Source: Firmicutes bacterium UBA4845 (lineage in GTDB: Bacteria > Bacillota > Clostridia > Tissierellales > Sedimentibacteraceae). From it: 64,000 bases of DNA. This document shows positions 8,901 through 16,691 of the stretch, in pieces. Numbering within the stretch: the stretch's first letter is position 1; every line of letters starts with the position of its first letter. The position numbers and the translations under genes are program-made. Location: contig DHER01000101.1 in NCBI GenBank assembly GCA_002399975.1, positions 10,748 to 74,747 of the forward strand, read 5' to 3'. The notes beneath the pieces were generated by a model, which did not search any database, was not told the origin of the DNA, and worked only from the letters and a program-made list of their open reading frames with translations.

Positions 8901-9884
8901 CTATCTAATCTTTTTATTTTTACAGGCAGCCATGTTCATAAGAGAACTTAGCCCTACAGCAGGTTTTTCCTTAGAATCAAATAATCTACATAATATATGC
9001 TCTGTTTCCGTTCCGCTTTTTGCAATCATGCCTGAACAAGTAGCGCAATATGTATATATTTTTTCTTTATGGACTTTTGAAAAATCTTCAAGGAGGCTTT
9101 TAGTAATTAACGGTTCTTTAAAAGAAGCACTTCCTCCGGCACCGCAGCATTGAATTCCTCCAATTTTTTTCATTTTGCCTCTTACCGCGTACCCTTCTAT
9201 TTCTTTAAATATTTGCTGATCAATTTTATCCGGACATGGGATAAATACATCTATGTCCTTATCCACAGGAGATATTTTCATTTTTAAATCTTTCAATTTT
9301 TCATAAATCATTACAACCATGACATCTAATCTATCCTTTAAATAATAATAACAGTTAGGGCATAATGTTATAATTTCCTCTACACCATAATCATGGAGTC
9401 TTTTTTCTAAATTCTCTATTATTTTTCTTCCCCTATCCACCATTCCCAGCTCACTGACAGGCTTTCCGCAGCAATCTGTTATCGTACCAATTCCTTCTTC
9501 ATTCATAAGTCTTGATACAATAATCTGTGTGGTTTTAGGAAAGTATGCAGGGAAATTACACCCGGTAAATAAAACTGACTTATATGAAGCATTCTTATAA
9601 TTTTTAAATAAATAATCTTCCTTCTCCCAAAGAAGAAGTTTGTATCCTGCCCCCTTTAAACGTCCGCCGCCTTCTATAAAATTGTTCCTCATTTCCCAGG
9701 AAATTTTTCTTCCATTTATACCCACAGGGCATACTCTGACACACTCGTTACAAAGATAGCAGCTGTAGGCAAGTTCAGGCATATGCTTGTAATCATCTGA
9801 ATTTATGTTGTATTTATTTAGGAATTTGCACACTTTCGTGCATCTTCCGCAGCCTATACACTTTCCATTGTTATTTTCAGCCAT
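8901..9884 (-). CDS. (Fe-S)-binding protein with two 4Fe-4S motifs and CCG domains
   Basis: A 327-aa cytoplasmic redox protein of the HdrD/GlpC/LutA-like group. Ferredoxin motifs CIGCGRCTKVC (residues 9-19) and CYLCNECVRVCP supply two 4Fe-4S clusters. The C-terminal half has cysteine-rich CCG-type elements (GCNFP with DCCGKP, then QCCGAGGSASF), which bind an unusual 4Fe-4S cluster in heterodisulfide reductases. Its start overlaps the previous gene by 8 bp. It would pass or receive electrons in the pathway encoded by this operon. The partner is not visible here. Confidence 0.88.
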   Translation of the reverse strand: MAENNNGKCIGCGRCTKVCKFLNKYNINSDDYKHMPELAYSCYLCNECVRVCPVGINGRKISWEMRNNFIEGGGRLKGAGYKLLLWEKEDYLFKNYKNASYKSVLFTGCNFPAYFPKTTQIIVSRLMNEEGIGTITDCCGKPVSELGMVDRGRKIIENLEKRLHDYGVEEIITLCPNCYYYLKDRLDVMVVMIYEKLKDLKMKISPVDKDIDVFIPCPDKIDQQIFKEIEGYAVRGKMKKIGGIQCCGAGGSASFKEPLITKSLLEDFSKVHKEKIYTYCATCSGMIAKSGTETEHILCRLFDSKEKPAVGLSSLMNMAACKNKKIR

Positions 9885-10548
9885 TGTATATTTCTTCTAT
9901 CCTTTCCACACTCTCTCCACGCCTGTACATATGTTGGAGAACCTGCATCACAACCATAGTTTTTAACCGGCCATGCTTTAAAAAACGTCTTTCCAAAGTA
10001 AGTATTTCAGCGTCAGCAAGAATTATTTTACTTTCGTCCTTTTTTATGTTCATAGAAAGCTGATAATCTTCCATTATGCTTATTTCAGGATAACTACCTA
10101 TTTCAGCAAAATATTTTTTTGTAATAAATATTCCCTGGTCGCCAAAGGCAATGTTCCTTATTTTTACTCTGGTGTTTGACATGAAAGCGCAAATTTTCAT
10201 TAAAATACTTTTGCTGTCAAACCTTATTCTGAAGCATCCTGCCTTGCCTTTTTTCAAGGCATCCTCCACAGATTTAAGCAGATCCACGGGAACTTTACTG
10301 TCGCTGTGTAAAAACATCAGAACCTCTCCTTTTGCAAAGGTTGAACCATAGTTCATCTGACAGCCTCGCCCGCTTTTAAGAGATTTAACTATAAAAAATT
10401 CTTCTTTAACAATATTAAAAGTATTATCAGTACTTCCCCCATCCACAAATATCACTTCGTGATCGCCCTGAATTCCTTTCAGCGATTCCATAAAATCACG
10501 TATATTTTTCTCCTCGTTATATACGGGAATTATTATAGAAATAAGCAT
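9877..10548 (-). CDS. Glycosyltransferase family 2, TIGR04283-type
   Basis: A 223-aa GT-A transferase. It begins ISIIIPVYNEEKNI, with VFVDGGS-type nucleotide-binding segment (VIFVDGGSTDNT) and HSDSKVP as the DxD-like metal site. Short length and the GSTFAKGEVLMFLHSDS pattern match the TIGR04283 family, first described as transferase 2 associated with radical SAM/selenodomain clusters and now often named for arsenosugar clusters. It overlaps the phosphotransferase gene by one base (TAATG) and the Fe-S gene by 8 bp. A TIGR04282-type partner is two genes upstream, which is the usual pairing. No radical SAM gene is in the window. Confidence 0.85.
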   Translation of the reverse strand: MLISIIIPVYNEEKNIRDFMESLKGIQGDHEVIFVDGGSTDNTFNIVKEEFFIVKSLKSGRGCQMNYGSTFAKGEVLMFLHSDSKVPVDLLKSVEDALKKGKAGCFRIRFDSKSILMKICAFMSNTRVKIRNIAFGDQGIFITKKYFAEIGSYPEISIMEDYQLSMNIKKDESKIILADAEILTLERRFLKHGRLKTMVVMQVLQHMYRRGESVERIEEIYNG

Positions 10549-11561
10549 TAGCAGCCTCTCACATATTCATCCCTTATAAACTCAAGGAACTTTACATCCA
10601 TATAATGATTGATTTTTTCACGAGTATCTTCATTTTTCAGTTTTCTGCCCGGGCGATTGTATTCAACCCACGCCATGGAACACCAGGTTATGCCCCTTAG
10701 ACAGGTCATTACAATGTATGGAGAAACACAGCCTTTTAAGAATTCAAAATCTCCGTATCTGTTAGAATATCTGCTGTAGCATTCTAAAAATAAATCTATG
10801 TCCTCCGGTCTCAAAATGCTGTCTGTTTTCCAGAATGTTGTGGTAGAAGCAAGAAAGTGACCTAAATCCTGGGATGCATATGCAAATAAAGGTTTCTCCC
10901 AGTCAATAACATAATCACGTTTTCTGTCGCCATTAATACTATTAATAAGGAAGTTTCCGGAATTAAGCTCGGTGTTAATTATACACCGCTTTTCTCTATT
11001 AGCCGGCATATCTGTCAGCCTCTTACCTGTTTTAAGCAAATCCATTATCAGATTTTTCACATCCTTTGACCCCATACCTGAATCAATATATACCTGAAAC
11101 ATTTTCTCACATTCGTCAAAAATTGCTTTCAGAGGAAATTCTGGTGAAATAAGGTGGTGGGCATTAAAAATTTCATAGTTGTGTATATCCGCAAGACATT
11201 GCGCCGCCGCAGCCATATCAGTTTTATAAACAAGAGGACGCCCTGGAAGATACTCCATAGCTAAAAATCCATAGGGAATAGCTGTCTTACTGTCATCCAC
11301 AAATAATGCCTTAGGAGTCCTTTTAGTTTTCTCAAGAAGCTTTAAAGCATCATATTCATAGCTTATCTGATTTTTCAAGTTCATCTGGCTTCCTGTATTT
11401 ATTCTTAAAACAAGCCTTTCTCCGGTTTCAGGATGTAAAAACAAATAGTTTGCATTATATTCTCCCTGACCTAAAGGTGTAAACTCCATGTTATTCATAC
11501 GTTTAATTTTTAAAAATTTACAAAATTTATCTGATTTTAGTACATCGCTGACTTTTATCAT
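10548..11561 (-). CDS. APH/choline-kinase-like phosphotransferase with altered catalytic loop
   Basis: A 337-aa protein of the protein-kinase-like aminoglycoside/choline kinase fold. The N-lobe starts near residue 26 with GQGEYNANYLF, and VLRIN holds the position of the ATP-contacting strand. The hinge is MEYLPGRPL. The usual catalytic loop HxDxxxxN reads NTELNSGN at 196-203, so His is Asn and the catalytic Asp is Glu. The metal-binding Asp is kept in VIDWE (Asp220). It is translationally coupled to the two transferase genes on either side. It may be a kinase with unusual chemistry or a nucleotide-binding pseudokinase; substrate unknown. Confidence 0.82.
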   Translation of the reverse strand: MIKVSDVLKSDKFCKFLKIKRMNNMEFTPLGQGEYNANYLFLHPETGERLVLRINTGSQMNLKNQISYEYDALKLLEKTKRTPKALFVDDSKTAIPYGFLAMEYLPGRPLVYKTDMAAAAQCLADIHNYEIFNAHHLISPEFPLKAIFDECEKMFQVYIDSGMGSKDVKNLIMDLLKTGKRLTDMPANREKRCIINTELNSGNFLINSINGDRKRDYVIDWEKPLFAYASQDLGHFLASTTTFWKTDSILRPEDIDLFLECYSRYSNRYGDFEFLKGCVSPYIVMTCLRGITWCSMAWVEYNRPGRKLKNEDTREKINHYMDVKFLEFIRDEYVRGC

Positions 11562-11571
11562 ATAATCTCCA

Positions 11572-12243
11572 TTAAGCCTTATATATCTCCATGTCTTTCA
11601 GGGCTTTTCTTGTATGAGAAAGTCCATGTTGTAAATCACACTGAAGGTAATCTACAAGCTTTAACAAATCATCTTTTTCATCTATGTCAAAAAGAGTCCT
11701 TCCAACTCCATAGCTCTTTCCCGACTGTTTAACAACATCCTCTGTACGTGCAAATACCGTGTCCGTTCCGTATGAAATATTAAAAATGGAATCACAGGGG
11801 CTTTTCATCCCTATTAAATAATATCCCCCATCCAGTGTAGGAGAAATAACCACATCTTTTGAACCTAAAATATTAAATGCTTCATTAATGTCACCAATGC
11901 TGATTAAAGGGACATCACTTCCAATAAGGACGCATGCCTGGTATTTTTCCAAAACAGAGTTTATTGCAAAATTCATTCTTTCTCCCAGGTTATCACCTTT
12001 CTGAGGCACAAAGCAGGCAGTATCATTCACCATGTTTTTTAATATGCCGGCCTTATTTTTAGGTGTATAGCTGAGGAAAATATCCCCGTCAAAATTCTTT
12101 ATCTCGTTATAGACATCTTTTATAAATGCTTCGTGCAAAGCTGCACATTGTTCTTCTGTTAAAAAAGGATATAGACGAGTCTTTGTCTTCCCTGGCAATG
12201 GCACTCGTGTAAACAGTATAACAGCTTTTGGTCTTAAAGTCAT
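11572..12243 (-). CDS. TIGR04282-type nucleotidyl/glycosyl transferase (DUF2064)
   Basis: A 223-aa GT-A-like protein. The ATG at 12243 is chosen because AGGTGG is well spaced before it; upstream in-frame ATGs lack a site. The N-terminal VPLPGKTKTRLYPFLT is the loop typical of this family and resembles nucleotidyltransferases of the MobA/CofC type. GSDVPLI and DGGYYLIGMK are further conserved segments. The family commonly pairs with TIGR04283 transferases, as here. It ends 10 bp before the phosphotransferase gene. The sugar or nucleotide it handles is not known. Confidence 0.85.
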   Translation of the reverse strand: MTLRPKAVILFTRVPLPGKTKTRLYPFLTEEQCAALHEAFIKDVYNEIKNFDGDIFLSYTPKNKAGILKNMVNDTACFVPQKGDNLGERMNFAINSVLEKYQACVLIGSDVPLISIGDINEAFNILGSKDVVISPTLDGGYYLIGMKSPCDSIFNISYGTDTVFARTEDVVKQSGKSYGVGRTLFDIDEKDDLLKLVDYLQCDLQHGLSHTRKALKDMEIYKA

Positions 12244-12317
12244 ATCCATTCCACCTGTTTCATACTTTTTCTCATATTTTGTAAAGACCGTCAACATAAA
12301 CTTTTATGTTTTGTATC

Positions 12318-13004
12318 TTAACTTTTCTTCTTCTTTGAAAAATATATCTGCCTGAGCAAAATAACTAAAACCGATAATGCAAATAATATCATCAGTGCCG
12401 CTACAAACAGCTTGGCTCCACCTGTAAGCATTCCGCCAACATAGGAATATATAATGGTGGCGGGAAGCTGCCCTATACCTGTAGCTATAAAAAAAGGCCA
12501 GAATTTCATGGAGGTCAACCCTGCTGCATAACTGACAATATCAAAAGATATAAACGGCAGCAGTCTTGCTATAATAATCGAATGCTTGCCATACTTTTCA
12601 AAAAACTCATCTATCTGACCCAAACCCGCCTTGCTTGTAAGCTTTTCCGTAATATCTCTCCCAAGGATTCTTGCAATATAAAAACATAGAGCAGATCCCG
12701 CCATAGCACTGCTCCATGACAATATAGCTCCCTGCCACCAGCCAAACAAATTGGCATTTGCGAAGGTTATGAGAAAAGCCGGCAAAGGAGCAATTATTGA
12801 CTGAAAAATCATGAGGCATGCCGAAACAATCATGGCATAAGTACCATACTTCGATATAAAATCCCGTACAACGGCAAAATCTCCCGAAGCAAACATGTCA
12901 AATACTGAGTTGACAAAAGAATTAACAGCAGGATTGAAGAAATATATCATCGCCGCTCCTGCCGCCAATATAATAAGCAAAATTTTAGAAATGTGCTTTC
13001 TCAA
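12318..13004 (-). CDS. TVP38/TMEM64 family (VTT domain) membrane protein
   Basis: A 228-aa integral membrane protein of the DedA/VTT superfamily. The start is TTG at 13004, with GGAGG placed 6 bp upstream. There is an N-terminal helix (residues 8-24), then helices around 55-78, 87-110, 150-170 and 190-218. The segment FANANLFGWWQGAILSW and the ARLLPFISFDIVSYAAGLT stretch are the VTT-domain hallmarks. It is the first gene of the leftward operon that runs to the ABC importer. VTT proteins are linked to lipid or small-ion movement; the role here is unknown. Confidence 0.85.
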   Translation of the reverse strand: MRKHISKILLIILAAGAAMIYFFNPAVNSFVNSVFDMFASGDFAVVRDFISKYGTYAMIVSACLMIFQSIIAPLPAFLITFANANLFGWWQGAILSWSSAMAGSALCFYIARILGRDITEKLTSKAGLGQIDEFFEKYGKHSIIIARLLPFISFDIVSYAAGLTSMKFWPFFIATGIGQLPATIIYSYVGGMLTGGAKLFVAALMILFALSVLVILLRQIYFSKKKKS

Positions 13005-13249
13005 TGAATACCTCCATTTTCAAAAGATTAATTATAAAAACAAAAATCTTTGTATTAAAACAAATAACTTTCTTATATAATTTATAACCTTCCATTTTAT
13101 ATTTTTAAAACAATCATCATTCTTGTCCAAACTTTGCATGCTTTCAGTATATTTTATTCTTGTTAAAAAATCTAATGAAATTCTTTTATACCTTTGCCTG
13201 CATCTATTGATAAATTTCATACCTGTATTTATAAATTACCAAAATTAAA
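13005..13249. other. Intergenic stretch with a possible -10 only
   Basis: TATAAT occurs on the minus strand about 35 bp before the TVP38 start and may be the operon's -10 box, but no good -35 is at the right distance. A 62-codon open frame on the minus strand here has no ribosome site and looks spurious. Nothing else is seen. Confidence 0.4.
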
Positions 13250-13280
13250 GGAAGGCACATTGCGCACCTTCCCTTCTTTT
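13250..13280 (-). terminator. Terminator after the lyase pair
   Basis: GGAAGG and CCTTCC arms enclose an 11-nt loop and are followed on the minus strand by TTTAATTTT. It would end the leftward lyase transcript. Confidence 0.6.
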
Positions 13281-13360
13281 TTAACTTTCTAATTACTGCA
13301 CCCCTAAATGCAGGTTAAAATGAGAAAATCCTAACATATCAGTTACCCCCCTGTTTGTCT

Positions 13361-13408
13361 TTTCAGTCTTATGTCAAAAAAGACAGATGAAACGTCCCCG
13401 CGTCTTTC
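13361..13408 (-). repeat. REP-like dispersed repeat, copy A
   Basis: On the minus strand the core reads GGGACGTTTCATCTGTCTTT, followed by a T-run and AAGACTGAAAA. The repeat starts directly after the stop codon of the first lyase gene. Three more copies in the same orientation lie at 18693, 20947 and 24246. Confidence 0.8.
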
Positions 13409-14971
13409 TTAGAACTTCAACTCTCCTATTTCATTTTCAACTATTTCAACGATTGTCATTTCTTGAATTTGTTTCAAAATATATTCAATATCCGGATAAA
13501 TATATCTGTCTTCATCTAACATAGGTACACTTTCTCTTAGAAAATCATGAACCTTTTTTGTTACAGGCGATTGTTTTAAAGGTTTCAATAAATCAATTGC
13601 CTGCAAACTTACCATGATTTCTATAGATACCATATATTGAAGTTTTTTAGAAGCAATTAAAGCCTTCTTGGCTGCAAAATATCCCATGGAAACAGGATCT
13701 TCCTGATTAGCACAGGTTGATATACTATCTACAGTTGACGGATGAGAAAGTACTTTTATTTCTCCCAGTAATCCTGCCGACGTATATTGGGGAATCATGA
13801 ATCCATTATTTAAACCCGGCTCTGTCACTAAAAATGCCGGCAATCCCCCATTTAAATTTCTATTCACCATCCTGTCTGTACTACGTTCAACCAAGTTTCC
13901 TATAATTGATGCAGCCATACATAACATATCCGCATGGGAACCCACATATGAACCATCAAAGTTACCACACATTAATGCTTCATCTATATTATTTTCGCTG
14001 AATATTTCCGGATTATCACTGGATGAATACATTTCATCCATAATTACTTCATAGGCTTCCTTAATTAACTTTTTACATGATCCGCAAATTTGAGGCATTG
14101 CTCTCAAAACATACGCGTCCTGAACCTTATCATCCATGTATTTTTCGCTGATCTCACTATCTTTTAACATTTTGAGAATATTTTCTGCTGATGTGATTTG
14201 TTCGTCATGTTTTTTAGCATTATGTATTCTTGGATCAAGAGCTTTTACAGTTGCTCTCAGCGCTTCATATACTAATGCACCAGAAACTTCGATGTTTTTC
14301 ATTGCAACAATCATTTCATATAAAGCTAATAACGCTAAAGCAGTAACAGTCATAGAACCATTAAGTAAAGAAAGACCTTCTTTGCACCCAAATTCCACAG
14401 GTTTCAAATTATATTCTTTTAACACTTCTGGGGCCGGAACCTTTTTATGATTTTTTAAAATATACCCTTCCCCCATAAATGTCAGCGCTATATGAGCTTC
14501 TACCCCAAGATATCCTACAGAACCCTCGCCGGGAGCAAAAGGAATAATATTATTATTTAAAAAATTCTTTATTAACTCTAAAGTATTTAGTGAAATACCT
14601 GAATGACCCTTTCCTGTATTTAAAATCATCATAAGAAGTATTGCCCTTATTTGTTCTTCATTTAAAGGCTCTCCTACAGCACATGCATGAGACCTTACAA
14701 TATTTTTTTGCAATTGAGCAGCATCTTTTGTAGAAATAGTATATCGAACATTTTCTCCGAAACCTGTAGTTACACCGTATATTATTCTTTCTTCATTTAA
14801 AAACCTGTCTATAATATTTCTGCTTTTAGCTACATTCCTGATAAATTCTTCACTATAGGAAATTGTCGCCTTATATTTAGCTACTGCAATAAATTCTTCC
14901 AACGACAATAAGCAATCCGTAATAACCACTGTTTTGATATTTTTTACATTTTTAATAGTCACTTTATCCAT
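13409..14971 (-). CDS. Histidine-ammonia-lyase family protein lacking the MIO triad (copy 1; ergothionase-like lyase)
   Basis: A 520-aa member of the HAL/PAL fold, normal family length. The Tyr-containing IYGVTTGFG loop (Tyr65), LLNGS with Asn204, QDAYVLR (Tyr287, Arg290) and QED (Glu424) are kept. The MIO loop is not: canonical GSVGASGDLAPLAH is replaced by GSVGYLGVEAH (150-160), three residues shorter and without Ala-Ser-Gly, so MIO cannot form. The QEDH of histidine lyases is QEDP. An enzyme without MIO needs a better leaving group than ammonia; ergothionase, an MIO-less relative that releases trimethylamine from ergothioneine, is the best precedent I know. GGAGAAAG precedes the ATG. It follows its paralogue by 18 bp and a BCCT transporter. 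Substrate assignment is inference. Confidence 0.85.
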   Translation of the reverse strand: MDKVTIKNVKNIKTVVITDCLLSLEEFIAVAKYKATISYSEEFIRNVAKSRNIIDRFLNEERIIYGVTTGFGENVRYTISTKDAAQLQKNIVRSHACAVGEPLNEEQIRAILLMMILNTGKGHSGISLNTLELIKNFLNNNIIPFAPGEGSVGYLGVEAHIALTFMGEGYILKNHKKVPAPEVLKEYNLKPVEFGCKEGLSLLNGSMTVTALALLALYEMIVAMKNIEVSGALVYEALRATVKALDPRIHNAKKHDEQITSAENILKMLKDSEISEKYMDDKVQDAYVLRAMPQICGSCKKLIKEAYEVIMDEMYSSSDNPEIFSENNIDEALMCGNFDGSYVGSHADMLCMAASIIGNLVERSTDRMVNRNLNGGLPAFLVTEPGLNNGFMIPQYTSAGLLGEIKVLSHPSTVDSISTCANQEDPVSMGYFAAKKALIASKKLQYMVSIEIMVSLQAIDLLKPLKQSPVTKKVHDFLRESVPMLDEDRYIYPDIEYILKQIQEMTIVEIVENEIGELKF

Positions 14972-14989
14972 TTTACTTTCTCCTCTGAC

Positions 14990-16546
14990 CTAAAAAATCA
15001 ATTTACCCACAACATTTTCTACACATTCAATAATCTTTTGATTTTTAACAAGTTCAGCAACATTCTCTATACAAGGATGTAAATTAATATCATTTATTAT
15101 GGGAAAAACAACTTTTCTTATGGTATCATATACCCTTTTAGTAGCAGGCGACGGTTTTAACCCATCATAAAAATCTAATGCCTGAGTTCCGCAGATTAAT
15201 TCAATTGCAAAAATATACTTAGACAACTTAACACATTCATAAGCTTTCAGAGCCGCATTATACCCCATACTGACATAATCCTCCTGATCAGCGCATGTAG
15301 GAACATTATCTATTGTAGCCGGGTGTGCCGCAATTCTCATTTCACCTAAAATCCCCGCAGCTGCATACTGAACTATCATCAACCCATTATTTAATCCTGC
15401 ATCTTTATTTAAAAATGCAGGCAAACCACTTACGTGCCTGTTTATTAATCTATCTATCCTTCTCTCAGACATTTTTGCTAGATTAGTCACTGCTATAGCC
15501 ATAGTATCTGCCGCCATACCTACATATGAACCATCAGCATTACATCCCATAACAGCTGTTCCATCATCGTTTTCACCATCAAATATCAATGGATTATCAA
15601 CTGAAGAATTAAGTTCAATCTCTACTGTTTTCATGCTGTCCTTAATTAACTTTTTTGCTGCACCGTGGAGCTGCGGCATACATCTAATAGACAGCGCATC
15701 CTGCACCCTGCACCCTTTATATTTTTCGATTATCTGGCTGCCGGATAAAATATTTCTAATATTATCCGCAGTATACCTTTGATCTTCATGTGGCCTGACC
15801 TGCATCAGTCTATCATCCATTGCCATAAGTGTTCCTTTAAGGACTTCCAGTGATAAGGAACCTGATATGTCACCGGTTTTTGCAATAGTTATTGAATCAT
15901 ATACAGCCAATGCTGTAAGTGCTGTAACTGATGTTGTCCCTGAAACAATTGTTAAGCCTTCTTTGGAAGATAAAACAATCGGTTTTAAATTTAATTTTTT
16001 GTACACTTCTTTAGTTAATAAAAGTTCATCCTTGTAATAGACTTTTCCTTCTCCAATTATTACTTCTCCTATGTGGGCTTCTAAGCACAAATATCCTACT
16101 GAGCCGTGCTTAGGTACAAATGGAGTTATGTCATTATTTAATAAAATCTTTATACGTTCTAAAGTCTCAAGCCTAATTCCTGTATGTCCTGTTCCAAAAT
16201 GAACTAACATTACAAACATCATTGCTCTGACACATTCTTTTTCTAAGGGTTCTCCAACAGAACATGTATGAGACAATATAGTATTTCTTTGGATAATTTC
16301 TCTATCCTCTTCATTTATGAATTTATCACAATTATCTCCAAGGCCAGTAGTAATGCCGTAAATAGCCTGACCGTCCCTGCTGAATTTATCTACATATCTT
16401 CTGCATTTATTTACTCTGTTAATATATTCTTCTGAAAATTCAATAGAATAATTATATCTTGAAACATTTACAACATCTTTAATGCTTACTTTCCTACCTA
16501 ATATAATCTTTTTCACTTTCATTCCTACAAACCTGCTGATCAGCAA
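14990..16546 (-). CDS. Histidine-ammonia-lyase family protein lacking the MIO triad (copy 2, more diverged)
   Basis: A 518-aa paralogue of the next gene. The TTG at 16546 has a good AAAGGAAGG site 5 bp upstream; an ATG eight codons inside is the alternative and gives a more usual N-terminus. The MIO loop reads GSVGYLCLEAH (148-158), again three residues short with no Ala-Ser-Gly. It departs further from histidine lyases than copy 1: the Asn of LLNG is Ser (IVSGT, 201-205), the Tyr of QDxYSxR is Leu (QDALSIR, 282-288), and QEDH is QEDY. IYGITTGLG and the QED glutamate are retained. It may act on a different substrate or form a mixed complex with copy 1. A terminator separates it from the BCCT gene. 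Confidence 0.84.
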   Translation of the reverse strand: MLISRFVGMKVKKIILGRKVSIKDVVNVSRYNYSIEFSEEYINRVNKCRRYVDKFSRDGQAIYGITTGLGDNCDKFINEEDREIIQRNTILSHTCSVGEPLEKECVRAMMFVMLVHFGTGHTGIRLETLERIKILLNNDITPFVPKHGSVGYLCLEAHIGEVIIGEGKVYYKDELLLTKEVYKKLNLKPIVLSSKEGLTIVSGTTSVTALTALAVYDSITIAKTGDISGSLSLEVLKGTLMAMDDRLMQVRPHEDQRYTADNIRNILSGSQIIEKYKGCRVQDALSIRCMPQLHGAAKKLIKDSMKTVEIELNSSVDNPLIFDGENDDGTAVMGCNADGSYVGMAADTMAIAVTNLAKMSERRIDRLINRHVSGLPAFLNKDAGLNNGLMIVQYAAAGILGEMRIAAHPATIDNVPTCADQEDYVSMGYNAALKAYECVKLSKYIFAIELICGTQALDFYDGLKPSPATKRVYDTIRKVVFPIINDINLHPCIENVAELVKNQKIIECVENVVGKLIF

Positions 16547-16607
16547 GTCTTCCTTCCTTTATTAACATAAAATAATTAAATCTTTCATAAAATCAGTATT
16601 TTGAAAT

Positions 16608-16646
16608 AAAAAACGCATAATCAGTACTATTCACAATGCGTTTTTT
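16608..16646 (-). terminator. Terminator between the BCCT and lyase genes
   Basis: AAAAAACGCAT and ATGCGTTTTTT form a perfect 11-bp stem around a 17-nt loop, with T-runs on both strands. It sits after the transporter stop and before the lyase start, so the lyases are expressed by read-through or by their own promoter. Confidence 0.75.
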
Positions 16647-16691
16647 GTAAATACGATTTCAACTCCCTACTAATAATATTTATAATATTTG

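Noticed and set aside
13032..13220. A 62-codon minus-strand open frame before the TVP38 operon
   Set aside because: Ribosome site is poor, composition follows the AT-rich background, and nothing recognisable is encoded.
13409..16546. Ordinary histidine utilisation (hutH pair)
   Set aside because: Neither protein can form MIO, and no hutU, hutI or hutG-like gene is in the window.
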